Source: Burkholderiales bacterium (GTDB lineage Bacteria; Pseudomonadota; Gammaproteobacteria; Burkholderiales; JAEUOS01). From it: a stretch of 40,826 bases of DNA. Both the position numbers and the translations under genes were made by a program. The stretch is from the NCBI GenBank assembly GCA_016790695.1, contig JAEUOS010000190.1:1-40826 (forward strand), in the 5' to 3' direction. Of the stretch, positions 33,894 through 40,826 are shown piece after piece; within the stretch, counting starts at the first letter, position 1; each line of letters starts with the position of its first letter. Under the pieces are notes generated by a model. It did not search any database and was not told where the DNA came from. It was given only the letters and a program-made list of their open reading frames with translations.

Positions 33894-35846
33894 ATGTTCC
33901 GCTACCTGCAGTCGCGCGTGCGCGGCACCGCCAGCACCGGGCCGGGGCCGCCGCCCGCGGGCCTGCTCGCGTTCTACTGGCACTTCGCGGGCCAGACGCG
34001 CACCTGGTACGCGGCGATGTTCGTCACCAGCCTCGCGGTGGCGCTGATCGACACGCTGATCCCGCTGTTCATCGGCGCGCTGGTGTCGCTGATGCAGGCC
34101 GCGGACCGCCAGGCCGCGATCGTCGACCGCGCGCCGCTGCTGGCCGGCATGGTGTTCGCGGTGCTGGTGCTGCGCCCGCTGGTGCTGCTCGCCGACGTGG
34201 CGATCCGGCAGAACGCGCTGATCCCGGGCGCCACCAGCCTGATCCGCTGGCAGGCGCACTGGCACGTGATCCGCCAGGGCCTGCCGTTCTTCCAGAACGA
34301 CTTCGCCGGACGCATCGCCAACCGCGTGATGCAGACGGCGATGTCGCTGCGCGAATCGGTGATGTCGGCGATCCGCGCGGTCTGGTACATCGCGGTCTAC
34401 GGCATCAGCGCGCTGGTGCTGATGGCGCTGGTCGACTGGCGCCTGGCGCTGCCGACCGCGGTCTGGTTCGCCGGCTACGCGCTGTTCCTGCGCCATTTCG
34501 TGCCGCGCATGCGCGACCTCTCGAAGGCGAGCTCCGAGGTGCGCTCGCTCGTGATGGCGCGCATCGTCGACAGCTACACCAACATCCTCACGGTCAAGCT
34601 GTTCGCGCGCCTGGCCGACGAGGATGCCTACGTGCGCGAGATCATCGACGAGCACCAGGCCGCCGTCGGCAGGCACATGAAGCTGATCTCGCAGTTCATG
34701 TTCTGCCTCTCGGCGATGAACGCGGTGCTGCTCGCCGGCACGGCGGCGATCGGCCTGTGGCTGTGGGCGCATGGCGTCGTCGAGGCGGGCATCGTGGCGA
34801 CCGCGCTGCCGCTGGCCTGGCAGATCGCCAACGCGGCGGGCTGGGTCAGCTGGGAGGTCGCCGGCATCTTCGAGAACATCGGCGTGGTGCAGGAAGGCAT
34901 GCAGACCATTGCCGTGCCGCCGTCGGGCCTGGATCGGCCGGGCGCCCGGCAGCTCGCGGTCGCGCGCGGCGAGATCCGCTTCGAGGACGTGAGCTTCAGC
35001 TACGGCCGCCGCGATGCGCAGCCGGTGCTCGACCGCCTGAGCCTCGTGATCCGTCCCGGCGAGCGCGTCGGGCTGGTCGGCCGCTCGGGCGCCGGCAAGT
35101 CGACGCTGGTGAACCTGCTGCTGCGCTTCTACGAGGTCGAGGCCGGGCGCATCCTGATCGACGGCCAGGACATCGCCGACGTGACCCAGGAAAGCCTGCG
35201 CGCCGCGATCGGCATGGTGACCCAGGACACCTCGCTCCTGCACCGCTCGATCGCCGCCAACATCCGCTATGGCCGGCCGCGCGCCACCGACGCCGAGGTC
35301 GTGGCGGCCGCCCGCACCGCGCAGGCGCACGAATTCATCGTCGGCCTGCAGGACTGGAAGGGCCGCACCGGCTACGATGCCCATGTCGGCGAGCGCGGCG
35401 TCAAGCTCTCCGGCGGGCAGCGCCAGCGCATCGCGATCGCGCGCGTCGTCCTCAAGGACGCGCCGATCCTGCTGCTCGACGAAGCCACCTCCGCGCTCGA
35501 CAGCGAAGTCGAGGTCGCGATCCAGGAGCAATTGCTCGGCCTCATGGAGGGCAAGACGGTGATCGCGATCGCGCATCGCCTGTCGACCATCGCGCGCATG
35601 GATCGCCTGGTGGTGATCGAAGCCGGGCGCATCGTCGAGGAAGGCGCGCACGAGGAACTGCTGCGGCGCGACGGCCTGTACGCCAGGCTCTGGCGCCACC
35701 AGTCGGGCGGGTTCCTGGCGCCCGATCTGGTGACCGCAGGGAGCGGCATCGAAGCGGCCGGTGCGCTTGTCGAGGCCGAGGAGCTTGCCGGACCGATGAC
35801 CGAGCGCAGCGGCGACGGCGTGCCGCCCCCGTTGCCCCGCCGGTAA
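33894..35846 (+). CDS. ABC transporter, fused membrane and ATP-binding domains (ABCB-type exporter)
   Basis: A 650-residue half-transporter. Residues ~40-330 are a six-helix exporter membrane domain, and the ATP-binding domain follows with Walker A GRSGAGKST (~399), Q-loop MVTQDTSLL, signature LSGGQRQRIAIARV (~504), Walker B ILLLDEATSAL (~526) and H-loop IAIAHRLST. Such proteins work as homodimers or in pairs; no partner is next to it, so a homodimer is likely. Candidate cargoes are lipids or drugs, and sequence does not decide. A 78-base GC-rich gap separates it from the DASS gene. TTAGGCT eight bases before the ATG might be a -10 for a leaderless message, which is uncertain. Confidence 0.9.
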   Translation: MFRYLQSRVRGTASTGPGPPPAGLLAFYWHFAGQTRTWYAAMFVTSLAVALIDTLIPLFIGALVSLMQAADRQAAIVDRAPLLAGMVFAVLVLRPLVLLADVAIRQNALIPGATSLIRWQAHWHVIRQGLPFFQNDFAGRIANRVMQTAMSLRESVMSAIRAVWYIAVYGISALVLMALVDWRLALPTAVWFAGYALFLRHFVPRMRDLSKASSEVRSLVMARIVDSYTNILTVKLFARLADEDAYVREIIDEHQAAVGRHMKLISQFMFCLSAMNAVLLAGTAAIGLWLWAHGVVEAGIVATALPLAWQIANAAGWVSWEVAGIFENIGVVQEGMQTIAVPPSGLDRPGARQLAVARGEIRFEDVSFSYGRRDAQPVLDRLSLVIRPGERVGLVGRSGAGKSTLVNLLLRFYEVEAGRILIDGQDIADVTQESLRAAIGMVTQDTSLLHRSIAANIRYGRPRATDAEVVAAARTAQAHEFIVGLQDWKGRTGYDAHVGERGVKLSGGQRQRIAIARVVLKDAPILLLDEATSALDSEVEVAIQEQLLGLMEGKTVIAIAHRLSTIARMDRLVVIEAGRIVEEGAHEELLRRDGLYARLWRHQSGGFLAPDLVTAGSGIEAAGALVEAEELAGPMTERSGDGVPPPLPRR

Positions 35847-35871
35847 GGCCTCACCTGCTAACCTCTGGCGC

Positions 35872-37464
35872 ATGAACGTTGACGCGCTCATCATCGGCGC
35901 CGGCCACAACGGCCTGACCGCCGCCTGCTACCTGGCGCGCGCCGGGCTGTCGGTGCGCGTGCTCGAGGCGCGCCACGTCGTCGGCGGCGCCGCGGTCACC
36001 GAGGAGTTCCACCCGGGGTATCGCAATTCGGTGGCGAGCTACACCGTGAGCCTGCTGCACCCGAAGGTGATCGCCGACCTGCGCCTGGCCGAGCACGGGC
36101 TCAGGGTGGTGTTTCGGCCGATGTCGAACTTCCTGCCGCTGCCGGACGGCGATGCACTTGGCGTTGGCCCCGAACTGGCCGACACCGTGGCCGAGGTGCG
36201 GCGCTTCTCCGCCGCCGACGCGCAACGGCTGCCGGACTACTACGCGATGCTCGAGCGCCTCGCCGACGCGCTGCGCGCGCTCGTCCTGGTCACGCCGCCC
36301 GACCCCAATGCGGGGATCGGCGGGCTCCTCGACACGCTGAAGACGGCGCGGCGCCTGCACGGCCTGCCGGTGGCGGCGCAGCGCGACCTGGTCGAACTCT
36401 TCGGCCGCAGTGCCGGCGAGATCCTCGACGACTGGTTCGAGTCCGCGCCGATCAAGGCGGCGCTGGGCTTCGATTCGATCGTCGGTGCCTACGCGTCGCC
36501 GTACGCGCCGGGGTCGGGCTATGTGCAGCTGCATCACTGCTTCGGCGAGGTCAATGGCCGGAAGGGCGCGTGGGGCCACGCGATCGGCGGCATGGGGGCG
36601 ATCACCCAGGCGATGCGGGCGGAGGCGGTGCGGCTGGGCGTGCAGATCAGCGTCGACGCCGCCGTCGCCCGGGTCAAGGTGCGTGCCGGCCGGGCCGGCG
36701 GGGTGGTGCTCGCCAGCGGCGACGAGATCGACGCGCGCCTGGTGGTCGCCGGCGTCGGTCCGAAGCTCCTCTACAACCGCCTGATCGCGCCCGAGCATCT
36801 CGATGGCGAGGTGCGGCAGCGCATCGAGCGCTTCAAGACCGGATCCGGCGTGCTGCGCATGAACGTCGCGCTGTCCGAACTGCCCGACTTCTGCGGCCGC
36901 GGCAGCGTGCCGCAGGCGCACCATGGTGCCGGCATCATCGTCGCGCCCTCGCTCGACTACATGGAGCGGGCGCACGTCGAGGCGCGCGCGCACGGGATGT
37001 CGCGCTCGCCGGTGGTCGAGGTGCTGATCCCGAGCACCCTCGACGATTCGCTCGCGCCTCCCGGGGCGCACGTGGCGTCGCTGTTCTGCCAGTACTTCGC
37101 GCCGCAGCTGCCGGACGGCCGCTCGTGGGACGACGCGCGCGACGCCGCCGCCGACCTGGCGATCGACGCGGTGACGCGCGTCGCGCCGAACTTCCGGCGC
37201 AGCATCGTCGCGCGCCAGGTGCTGACGCCGCTCGACCTCGAGCGCACCTTCGGGCTCAGCGACGGCGACATCTTCCACGGCCGGCTCTCGCTCGAGCAGT
37301 TGTTCTCCAGCCGGCCGATGCTGGGATATGCGGACTACCGGACGCCGATCCGGGGCCTGTACCTGTGCGGATCGGGCGCGCATCCGGGCGGCGGCGTGAC
37401 CGGGGTGCCCGGCCACAACGCCGCCCGCGAGATCCTGCGCGACCTGCGACGGCGCCGGGTCTGA
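35872..37464 (+). CDS. Phytoene-desaturase-like NAD(P)/FAD oxidoreductase (PYROXD2-like)
   Basis: A 530-residue flavoprotein of the amine oxidase/phytoene desaturase superfamily. The dinucleotide fold IIGAGHNGLTAACYLARAG with LEARHVVGG is at the very N-terminus. The C-terminal FAD signature is YLCGSGAHPGGGVTGVPGHNAAREIL. The mid-protein GGMGAITQAMRAEA is also typical. No other carotenoid gene is nearby, so carotenoid desaturation is unlikely; the group resembles PYROXD2 and bacterial homologues of unknown substrate. It lies 25 bases after the ABC gene, with TAACCT eight bases before the ATG. The C-terminal signature is complete, so the enzyme should be active. Confidence 0.85.
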   Translation: MNVDALIIGAGHNGLTAACYLARAGLSVRVLEARHVVGGAAVTEEFHPGYRNSVASYTVSLLHPKVIADLRLAEHGLRVVFRPMSNFLPLPDGDALGVGPELADTVAEVRRFSAADAQRLPDYYAMLERLADALRALVLVTPPDPNAGIGGLLDTLKTARRLHGLPVAAQRDLVELFGRSAGEILDDWFESAPIKAALGFDSIVGAYASPYAPGSGYVQLHHCFGEVNGRKGAWGHAIGGMGAITQAMRAEAVRLGVQISVDAAVARVKVRAGRAGGVVLASGDEIDARLVVAGVGPKLLYNRLIAPEHLDGEVRQRIERFKTGSGVLRMNVALSELPDFCGRGSVPQAHHGAGIIVAPSLDYMERAHVEARAHGMSRSPVVEVLIPSTLDDSLAPPGAHVASLFCQYFAPQLPDGRSWDDARDAAADLAIDAVTRVAPNFRRSIVARQVLTPLDLERTFGLSDGDIFHGRLSLEQLFSSRPMLGYADYRTPIRGLYLCGSGAHPGGGVTGVPGHNAAREILRDLRRRRV

Positions 37465-37500
37465 GGCGCCGGGGACCGCGCGGCGCCCGCGCGAGCGCGG

Positions 37501-37519
37501 GACGGCCGGCACGGCCGTC
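37501..37519 (+). terminator. Hairpin after the oxidoreductase gene
   Basis: GACGGCCG (37501-37508) and CGGCCGTC (37512-37519) form a perfect 8-bp stem with a 3-base loop, 37 bases after the stop. It is followed by eight A's (37530-37537), not T's, so it is not a standard intrinsic terminator for this strand. Confidence 0.35.
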
Positions 37520-37541
37520 GCCTGCCGCGAAAAAAAAGTCC

Positions 37542-37572
37542 TTGACCTTCCCATCATGGGAGGGTTGAACCT
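37542..37572 (+). promoter_or_regulatory. CueR-type (MerR-family, copper-responsive) promoter
   Basis: The -35 TTGACC (37542-37547) is followed by a 19-base spacer and the -10 GAACCT (37567-37572). The spacer carries the dyad CCTTCCC-ATCAT-GGGAGGG, with one mismatch. An over-long 19-base spacer filled by a CCTTCC/GGAAGG-type dyad is the diagnostic plan of CueR/HmrR promoters; E. coli copA has the same TTGACC, 19-base spacer and an ACCT-ending -10. The regulator untwists the promoter when it binds Cu(I). The gene at 37605 begins 32 bases past the -10. No merR-family gene is in the window. Confidence 0.8.
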
Positions 37573-37604
37573 GCGCGCTCCCCGTCACTTTCCGGAGAGC
37601 AAGC

Positions 37605-37877
37605 ATGGAATCGATCCGCTGGCATCAGCCGCCCGCGCACCCCGCGGGCCTGTCCGCGCCGCCGCGGCGCGCGCCCGTCATCCTCGTCGAGGCGCTCGTC
37701 TGCATTCTGGACTGCAGCCTGGGCGCCGCCGCCGGCCTCGGCATCGGCATCGTGCTGGACTGGCCCGTCGCCGCGAGCGGCGCGCTCGCGGCCGCGGCCG
37801 CGCTGGCCTGGTGCCTGGCCGGCGCCGACTGCGCCTTCATGCGGCGCGGCATCCGCCTGTGGAAGCAGCACGGCTAG
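37605..37877 (+). CDS. Small two-helix membrane protein under a copper-type promoter
   Basis: The 90-residue product starts at ATG 37605 after CCGGAGAGC. After a Pro/His-containing cytosolic or periplasmic tail (WHQPPAHPAG), two membrane segments follow (~25-52 and ~56-77). Four Cys lie in or near them: CILDC in the first, and CLAGADC at the end of the second. The paired Cys and the CueR-type promoter suggest handling of Cu(I), but I recognise no named family. It precedes the DUF4396 gene by 65 bases and is probably in the same transcript. Confidence 0.65.
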   Translation: MESIRWHQPPAHPAGLSAPPRRAPVILVEALVCILDCSLGAAAGLGIGIVLDWPVAASGALAAAAALAWCLAGADCAFMRRGIRLWKQHG

Positions 37878-37942
37878 CGCGCCGTGTCCCGTGCGGCTGC
37901 GATCCGGTCGCGCCGCCCCGAAAACCGTCAAGGAGCATCCTC

Positions 37943-38461
37943 ATGAATCATCTGCACACCGGCCATCTCCACCATGGCCACCATCACGCCGATCCCGCTT
38001 CCGGTGCGCACGCACGGACATCGCTCGACCGGGTCGCGCTGGCGGCGACCCTGCACTGCCTGCTCGGGTGCGCCGTGGGCGAGGTCGCGGGCATGGTCAT
38101 CGGCACGGCCCTGGGCTGGAGCAACGCGGCGACCATCGCCCTCGCGGTCGGCCTGGCGTTCCTGTCGGGCTTCGCGTTCACCCTGGTTCCGCTGGTGCGG
38201 CGCGGCTTCGCATTCGCGGCGGCGGCGCGTATCGCGCTGATCGCCGATGCGGCGTCGATCGCGGTCATGGAGGTCGTCAACAACGCGCTCATGCTCCTCA
38301 TCCCGGGGGCGATGGACGCGCCCTGGTGGTCGCCCCGGTTCGCGCTGAGCATGCTCGTGGCGCTGGCTGCCGGCGGCGCGGCCGCGTATCCGCTCAACCG
38401 CTGGCTGATCGCACGCGGCAAGGGGCATGCGCTGGTGCACGCGCACCATGGGGGCGGCTGA
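37943..38461 (+). CDS. DUF4396-like membrane protein with His-rich ends
   Basis: A 172-residue membrane protein. The N-terminus is extremely His-rich (nine His in the first 16 residues, as HLHHGHHH), and the C-terminus ends HALVHAHHGGG. Between them lie about four membrane segments; the first holds HCLLGCAVGEVAG, a His-Cys-x3-Cys arrangement typical of DUF4396 proteins. The function of the family is not established. His clusters plus an intramembrane Cys pair suit Cu(I)/Cu(II) binding, in line with the CueR-type promoter upstream. Start: ATG 37943 after AAGGAG. The gene has no obvious terminator after it. Confidence 0.75.
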   Translation: MNHLHTGHLHHGHHHADPASGAHARTSLDRVALAATLHCLLGCAVGEVAGMVIGTALGWSNAATIALAVGLAFLSGFAFTLVPLVRRGFAFAAAARIALIADAASIAVMEVVNNALMLLIPGAMDAPWWSPRFALSMLVALAAGGAAAYPLNRWLIARGKGHALVHAHHGGG

Positions 38462-38571
38462 AGGGCCGCGCAGGTGACGGCCGGCGTCGCCACGGCGCCG
38501 CGTCGCGCGCGGCCGCGGGTGCGCAGCGTTCACTCGCGGCGGCCGGCACCCGCCCTGCCGCAGGTTCCGCC

Positions 38572-38580
38572 TGCGATACT
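38572..38580 (+). promoter_or_regulatory. Possible extended -10 for the EamA gene
   Basis: TGCGATACT fits an extended -10 (TGn then GATACT) in a GC-rich gap, with no good -35. A start near 38587 would give a leader of ~68 bases. Confidence 0.25.
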
Positions 38581-38654
38581 CGGGAGCCCGACCGGACCCG
38601 GCCGCGCGCAGCGGGTGCGGACCGGGCCCGCCCGCACGCCTACCGGCCCATCCC

Positions 38655-39557
38655 GTGAACGCTCTCGCCTCCCGCCTCTGGTCCTCGGCCTGGATCCTGC
38701 TGTTCCTGGTCAACCTGTTCTGGGCCGGCAACATCATCGTCGGGCGCGCGGTCGCCGGCCGCGTGCCGCCGGTGGCGCTCGCGTACTGGCGCTGGACCGG
38801 CGCGTTCCTGCTCGCGTTCGCGTTCGCGTGGCCGCACCTGAAGCGCGACTGGCCGGTGCTGCTGCGCCACTGGCGCATGATGCTGCTGCTGTCGTTCGTC
38901 GGCATCGCCAGCTACAACACGATGTGCTACATCGGCCTGCAGTACACCACCGCGCTCAACGTGCTGCTGCTGCAGTCGGTGATCCCGGTGGTGATCCTGT
39001 TGTGGGCCTTTGCCCTGTTCGGCGAGCGGCCCGGCGCCGCGCAGGCGCTCGGGGTGACGGTGTCGCTGTGCGGGGTCGCCGCGATCGCCAGCGGCGGGTC
39101 GCTCGAGACCCTGCTGCAGCTGTCGGTCAACCGCGGCGACGTCTGGGTGTTCTCGGCGATCCTGCTGAACTCGGCCTATGCGCCGCTCCTGCGCCTGCGG
39201 CCCGCCGTGCATCCGATGAGCTTCCTGGTGGCGGCGATGGGCATCGGCTCGCTGATGATGCTGCCGGTCTACCTGTGGGAACTGGCCGCGGGCGGCATCG
39301 TGCGCGGCGGCTGGACCTCCTACGCGGCGATGGCCTATACGGCGGTGCTGCCGTCGTTCGTCGCCTACCTGTTCTTCAACCGCGGGGTCGAACTGATCGG
39401 CGCCGCGCGCGCCGGGCAGTCGGTGCACCTGATGCCGGTGATCGGCAGCGTGATCGCGGTTCTGCTCCTGGGCGAGCGCTTCCACGGCTTTCACTTCGTC
39501 GGCATGCTGCTGATCGGCGCCGGCATCGTCCTCGCATCGCGGCGGCCGTCAACCTGA
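38655..39557 (+). CDS. EamA/DMT-family transporter (RhaT-like exporter)
   Basis: A 300-residue protein with ten predicted membrane helices in two EamA repeats. The first repeat opens with LVNLFWAGNIIVGRAVAGRVPPVALAYWRW, and the second with a similar helix pair after residue ~150. Members export amino acids, nucleobases or other metabolites; sequence does not tell which. The GTG start at 38655 gives the standard N-terminus with an in-out positive charge pattern. An 11-bp hairpin follows the stop by 20 bases. Confidence 0.88.
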   Translation: MNALASRLWSSAWILLFLVNLFWAGNIIVGRAVAGRVPPVALAYWRWTGAFLLAFAFAWPHLKRDWPVLLRHWRMMLLLSFVGIASYNTMCYIGLQYTTALNVLLLQSVIPVVILLWAFALFGERPGAAQALGVTVSLCGVAAIASGGSLETLLQLSVNRGDVWVFSAILLNSAYAPLLRLRPAVHPMSFLVAAMGIGSLMMLPVYLWELAAGGIVRGGWTSYAAMAYTAVLPSFVAYLFFNRGVELIGAARAGQSVHLMPVIGSVIAVLLLGERFHGFHFVGMLLIGAGIVLASRRPST

Positions 39558-39577
39558 TCCGCGGTACCCGATTTGCC

Positions 39578-39602
39578 CATGCACCCGCCCTGCGGGTGCA
39601 TG
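39578..39602 (+). terminator. Strong hairpin after the EamA gene
   Basis: CATGCACCCGC (39578-39588) pairs perfectly with GCGGGTGCATG (39592-39602) over a 3-base loop, 11 bp. It lies 20 bases after the stop. No T-run follows, so it could need Rho or act as an mRNA 3' cap. Confidence 0.45.
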
Positions 39603-39847
39603 CGATGCAGCCGTCCGGGCCGGCCGGTCGTACGGGGCCGCGGCCGCGCCATGGATGCCATGCCCACTGCCTGCCGTGCGGCGCCACGACCTGCCGGTCG
39701 CGTGCTTCCGGTGACTGGGTGTCGGGTGTCGGTCCCGCGAACTCGATGGCCCGTCCGAGGTGGCACATTGCCGCTGCGATGACCTGCCGCGGAGGGGGCG
39801 TGAACTGCGTCACGCCCATGCGGGCATGGTGTGCAAAAGCGCACAAG

Positions 39848-39897
39848 CCCCTGAAGATTTAGGATTCTCGTAATGTTCGTTGAGGGAAATCTTAGGG
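39848..39897 (+). promoter_or_regulatory. Long-spaced inverted repeat, putative activator site
   Basis: AAGATTT (39854-39860) and AAATCTT (39887-39893) are exact inverted copies 26 bases apart. The similarity extends outwards: each arm continues into a CCCCTG or AGGG run, giving a half-site like AAATCTT(ca)AGGG. The site stands 93 bases before the hemerythrin-like gene. The regulator is unknown. Confidence 0.35.
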
Positions 39898-39989
39898 ATG
39901 GACCACGCGCGGGCTTCCTACACTGGACTCATCGATCGGCGGCGCGCGTCGCGCCCCGGCGAATGATCAAACCGGAAGGGAGAATCGCC

Positions 39990-40730
39990 ATGCTGCAAAC
40001 CGAGATCGAACGTACCCAGGCACTGCAACCCGCCATCGCCGCGCCGCGTCTGGATCTGTACCAGGGCATTCACAAGGCCATGCGCGCGATGATGGCCGAC
40101 ACGCTTGCCGCGCTGGGCGCGGCCGATGCCGCCGACGATGCCTCGATGGAACAGGCACTGGCCAAGCTCGAGGAACTCATCGCGCTGTGTGCCGGCCACC
40201 TGGACCACGAGAACCGCTTTGTTCACCCCGCGATCGAGGCGCGCCGTCCGGGCGTGACGCACAGCGTGGCAGAGGACCATCTCGACCACGAGACCAGCCT
40301 GGATGAACTGCGCGCCGGCATGCGTGCGGTGCGGCGCGCCAGCGGTGTGATCCGCGCTGCCGTGCTGGACCGGTTGTACCGTCGGCTCGCGTTGTTCGTG
40401 GCCGACAACTTCGTGCACATGGAGCGCGAGGAGGAAGTGCACAACGCCGCCCTCTGGGACGCTTACACCGATGCGGAACTGGCCGGCGTCCATGACCGGA
40501 TCGTCGCCGGGATTCCGCCGGCGAAGATGATGGCCTACCTGCGCTGGATCATTCCTTCGGTGCCGCACGGCGAGCGGGTGGGCATGCTGGCAGGCATGCA
40601 GCAGAACGCGCCGGAAGGCGTTTTCGAGGCGCAGCTGGACATCGCGCGGTCGACCCTGCCGCAGGCGGAGTGGATCAAGCTCGCGACGGCGCTCAACTTC
40701 TCGCCGCTGCAGACTTCGATGCGCAGCTAG
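39990..40730 (+). CDS. Hemerythrin-like HHE-domain protein
   Basis: The 246-residue product is helical with a hemerythrin-type metal pattern: His28 (GIHKAM), His70/His73/Glu74 and His79 (GHLDHENRFVH), His97/His100 (DHLDHE), and His143-x-Glu145-Glu147 with His151 (FVHMEREEEVH). That is a plausible di-iron set in a four-helix bundle over ~residues 20-155. The C-terminal ~90 residues are a helical extension. Known bacterial HHE proteins sense or store oxygen, bind NO or repair iron centres. I start at ATG 39990, after GGAAGGGAGA; longer starts at 39963 and 39873 lack a ribosome site, and the latter overlaps the putative control region. The protein is probably cytoplasmic. Confidence 0.82.
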   Translation: MLQTEIERTQALQPAIAAPRLDLYQGIHKAMRAMMADTLAALGAADAADDASMEQALAKLEELIALCAGHLDHENRFVHPAIEARRPGVTHSVAEDHLDHETSLDELRAGMRAVRRASGVIRAAVLDRLYRRLALFVADNFVHMEREEEVHNAALWDAYTDAELAGVHDRIVAGIPPAKMMAYLRWIIPSVPHGERVGMLAGMQQNAPEGVFEAQLDIARSTLPQAEWIKLATALNFSPLQTSMRS

Positions 40731-40743
40731 CGGTGGCGGGCGT

Positions 40744-40826
40744 GGGGGGGGGGGGGCGGCCCCCGGCCCGGGCGGGAGCGGGCCGCGGGGGCCCCCGCGG
40801 CACCCGCCCCGCCCCGCGCGCGGCGA
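40744..40826. repeat. Poly-G run and GC-only low-complexity end
   Basis: Thirteen G's in a row (40744-40756) are followed by 70 bases that are almost purely G and C and include a perfect palindrome (CCGCGGGGG/CCCCCGCGG at 40783-40800). The abrupt change from normal coding composition at the very end suggests an assembly or sequencing artefact, or an unresolved GC hairpin. Confidence 0.6.

Larger units (their letters stand above)
39558..39989. other. 432-bp intergenic region with no gene
   Basis: No convincing coding frame is present. It contains the hairpin at 39578-39602, a TGTGC-N6-GCACA dyad at 39830-39845, and the long-spaced inverted repeat at 39848-39897. The last ~150 bases are richer in A and T than the flanks, as expected of a control region for the hemerythrin-like gene. 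Confidence 0.6.

Noticed and set aside
32184..35909. 1,241-codon minus-strand frame opposite the DASS and ABC genes
   Set aside because: Arg/Gln/His-rich shadow of two well-recognised genes.
37530..37537. A-run after the hairpin at 37501 as part of an intrinsic terminator
   Set aside because: A's, not T's, follow the stem on the plus strand, and no minus-strand gene ends there.
39873..39989. N-terminal extension of the hemerythrin-like protein from 39873
   Set aside because: The extension has no ribosome site and overlaps the inverted-repeat arm; ATG 39990 follows GGAAGGGAGA.

Overview
The window is very GC-rich DNA, by eye about two thirds G+C, with densely packed genes. It fits a betaproteobacterium, most likely of the Burkholderiales. 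Reasons: the block gph-trpE-trpG-trpD-trpC is in the order usual for that class, there is a Bug/TctC-type solute receptor, and TRAP transport and aromatic-type catabolic genes sit together. It begins inside a giant adhesin gene and ends in a G-run and GC-only sequence, so it may be a whole assembly contig. I saw no rRNA, tRNA, CRISPR array or insertion sequence.

Region 1 (1-10829) is a two-partner secretion locus: the 3' part of a huge TpsA-type exoprotein, an exported protein with two FecR-like domains, and the TpsB outer-membrane transporter. Region 2 (10832-15656) is gph followed by trpEGDC. Before trpE lie a 21-codon Trp-rich leader peptide and three mutually exclusive hairpins, the layout of a transcription attenuator. 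Region 3 (19066 down to 15668, minus strand) holds an XdhC/MocA pair for molybdenum-cofactor maturation and an M61 metallopeptidase with a PDZ domain.

Region 4 (about 19170-32364) is the most interesting part. Three operons, (a) MetE-like protein + TRAP receptor + TRAP permease, (b) SnoaL-like protein + TctC-like receptor + FAD monooxygenase + cupin, and (c) on the minus strand FAH-family hydrolase + VOC extradiol-type dioxygenase + ACMSD-like amidohydrolase, each start from a near-identical promoter. In each, an 18-bp palindrome (ATTCCy-N6-GGGAAT) fills the gap between a TTGACw -35 and an AATACT -10. A TetR-family gene lies next to the third copy. I infer one regulon for uptake and breakdown of a ring compound or similar acid, controlled by that TetR protein. 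The substrate cannot be named from sequence. Three unrelated small envelope genes (23473-25023) sit between arms (a) and (b).

Region 5 (32418-39557) carries an SLC13/DASS carrier, an ABC exporter, a phytoene-desaturase-like oxidoreductase, a two-gene membrane module under a promoter that matches CueR-type copper-sensing promoters, and an EamA exporter. Region 6 (39558-40826) is a 432-bp intergenic stretch with a strong hairpin and a long-spaced dyad, then a hemerythrin-like protein, then the low-complexity end.
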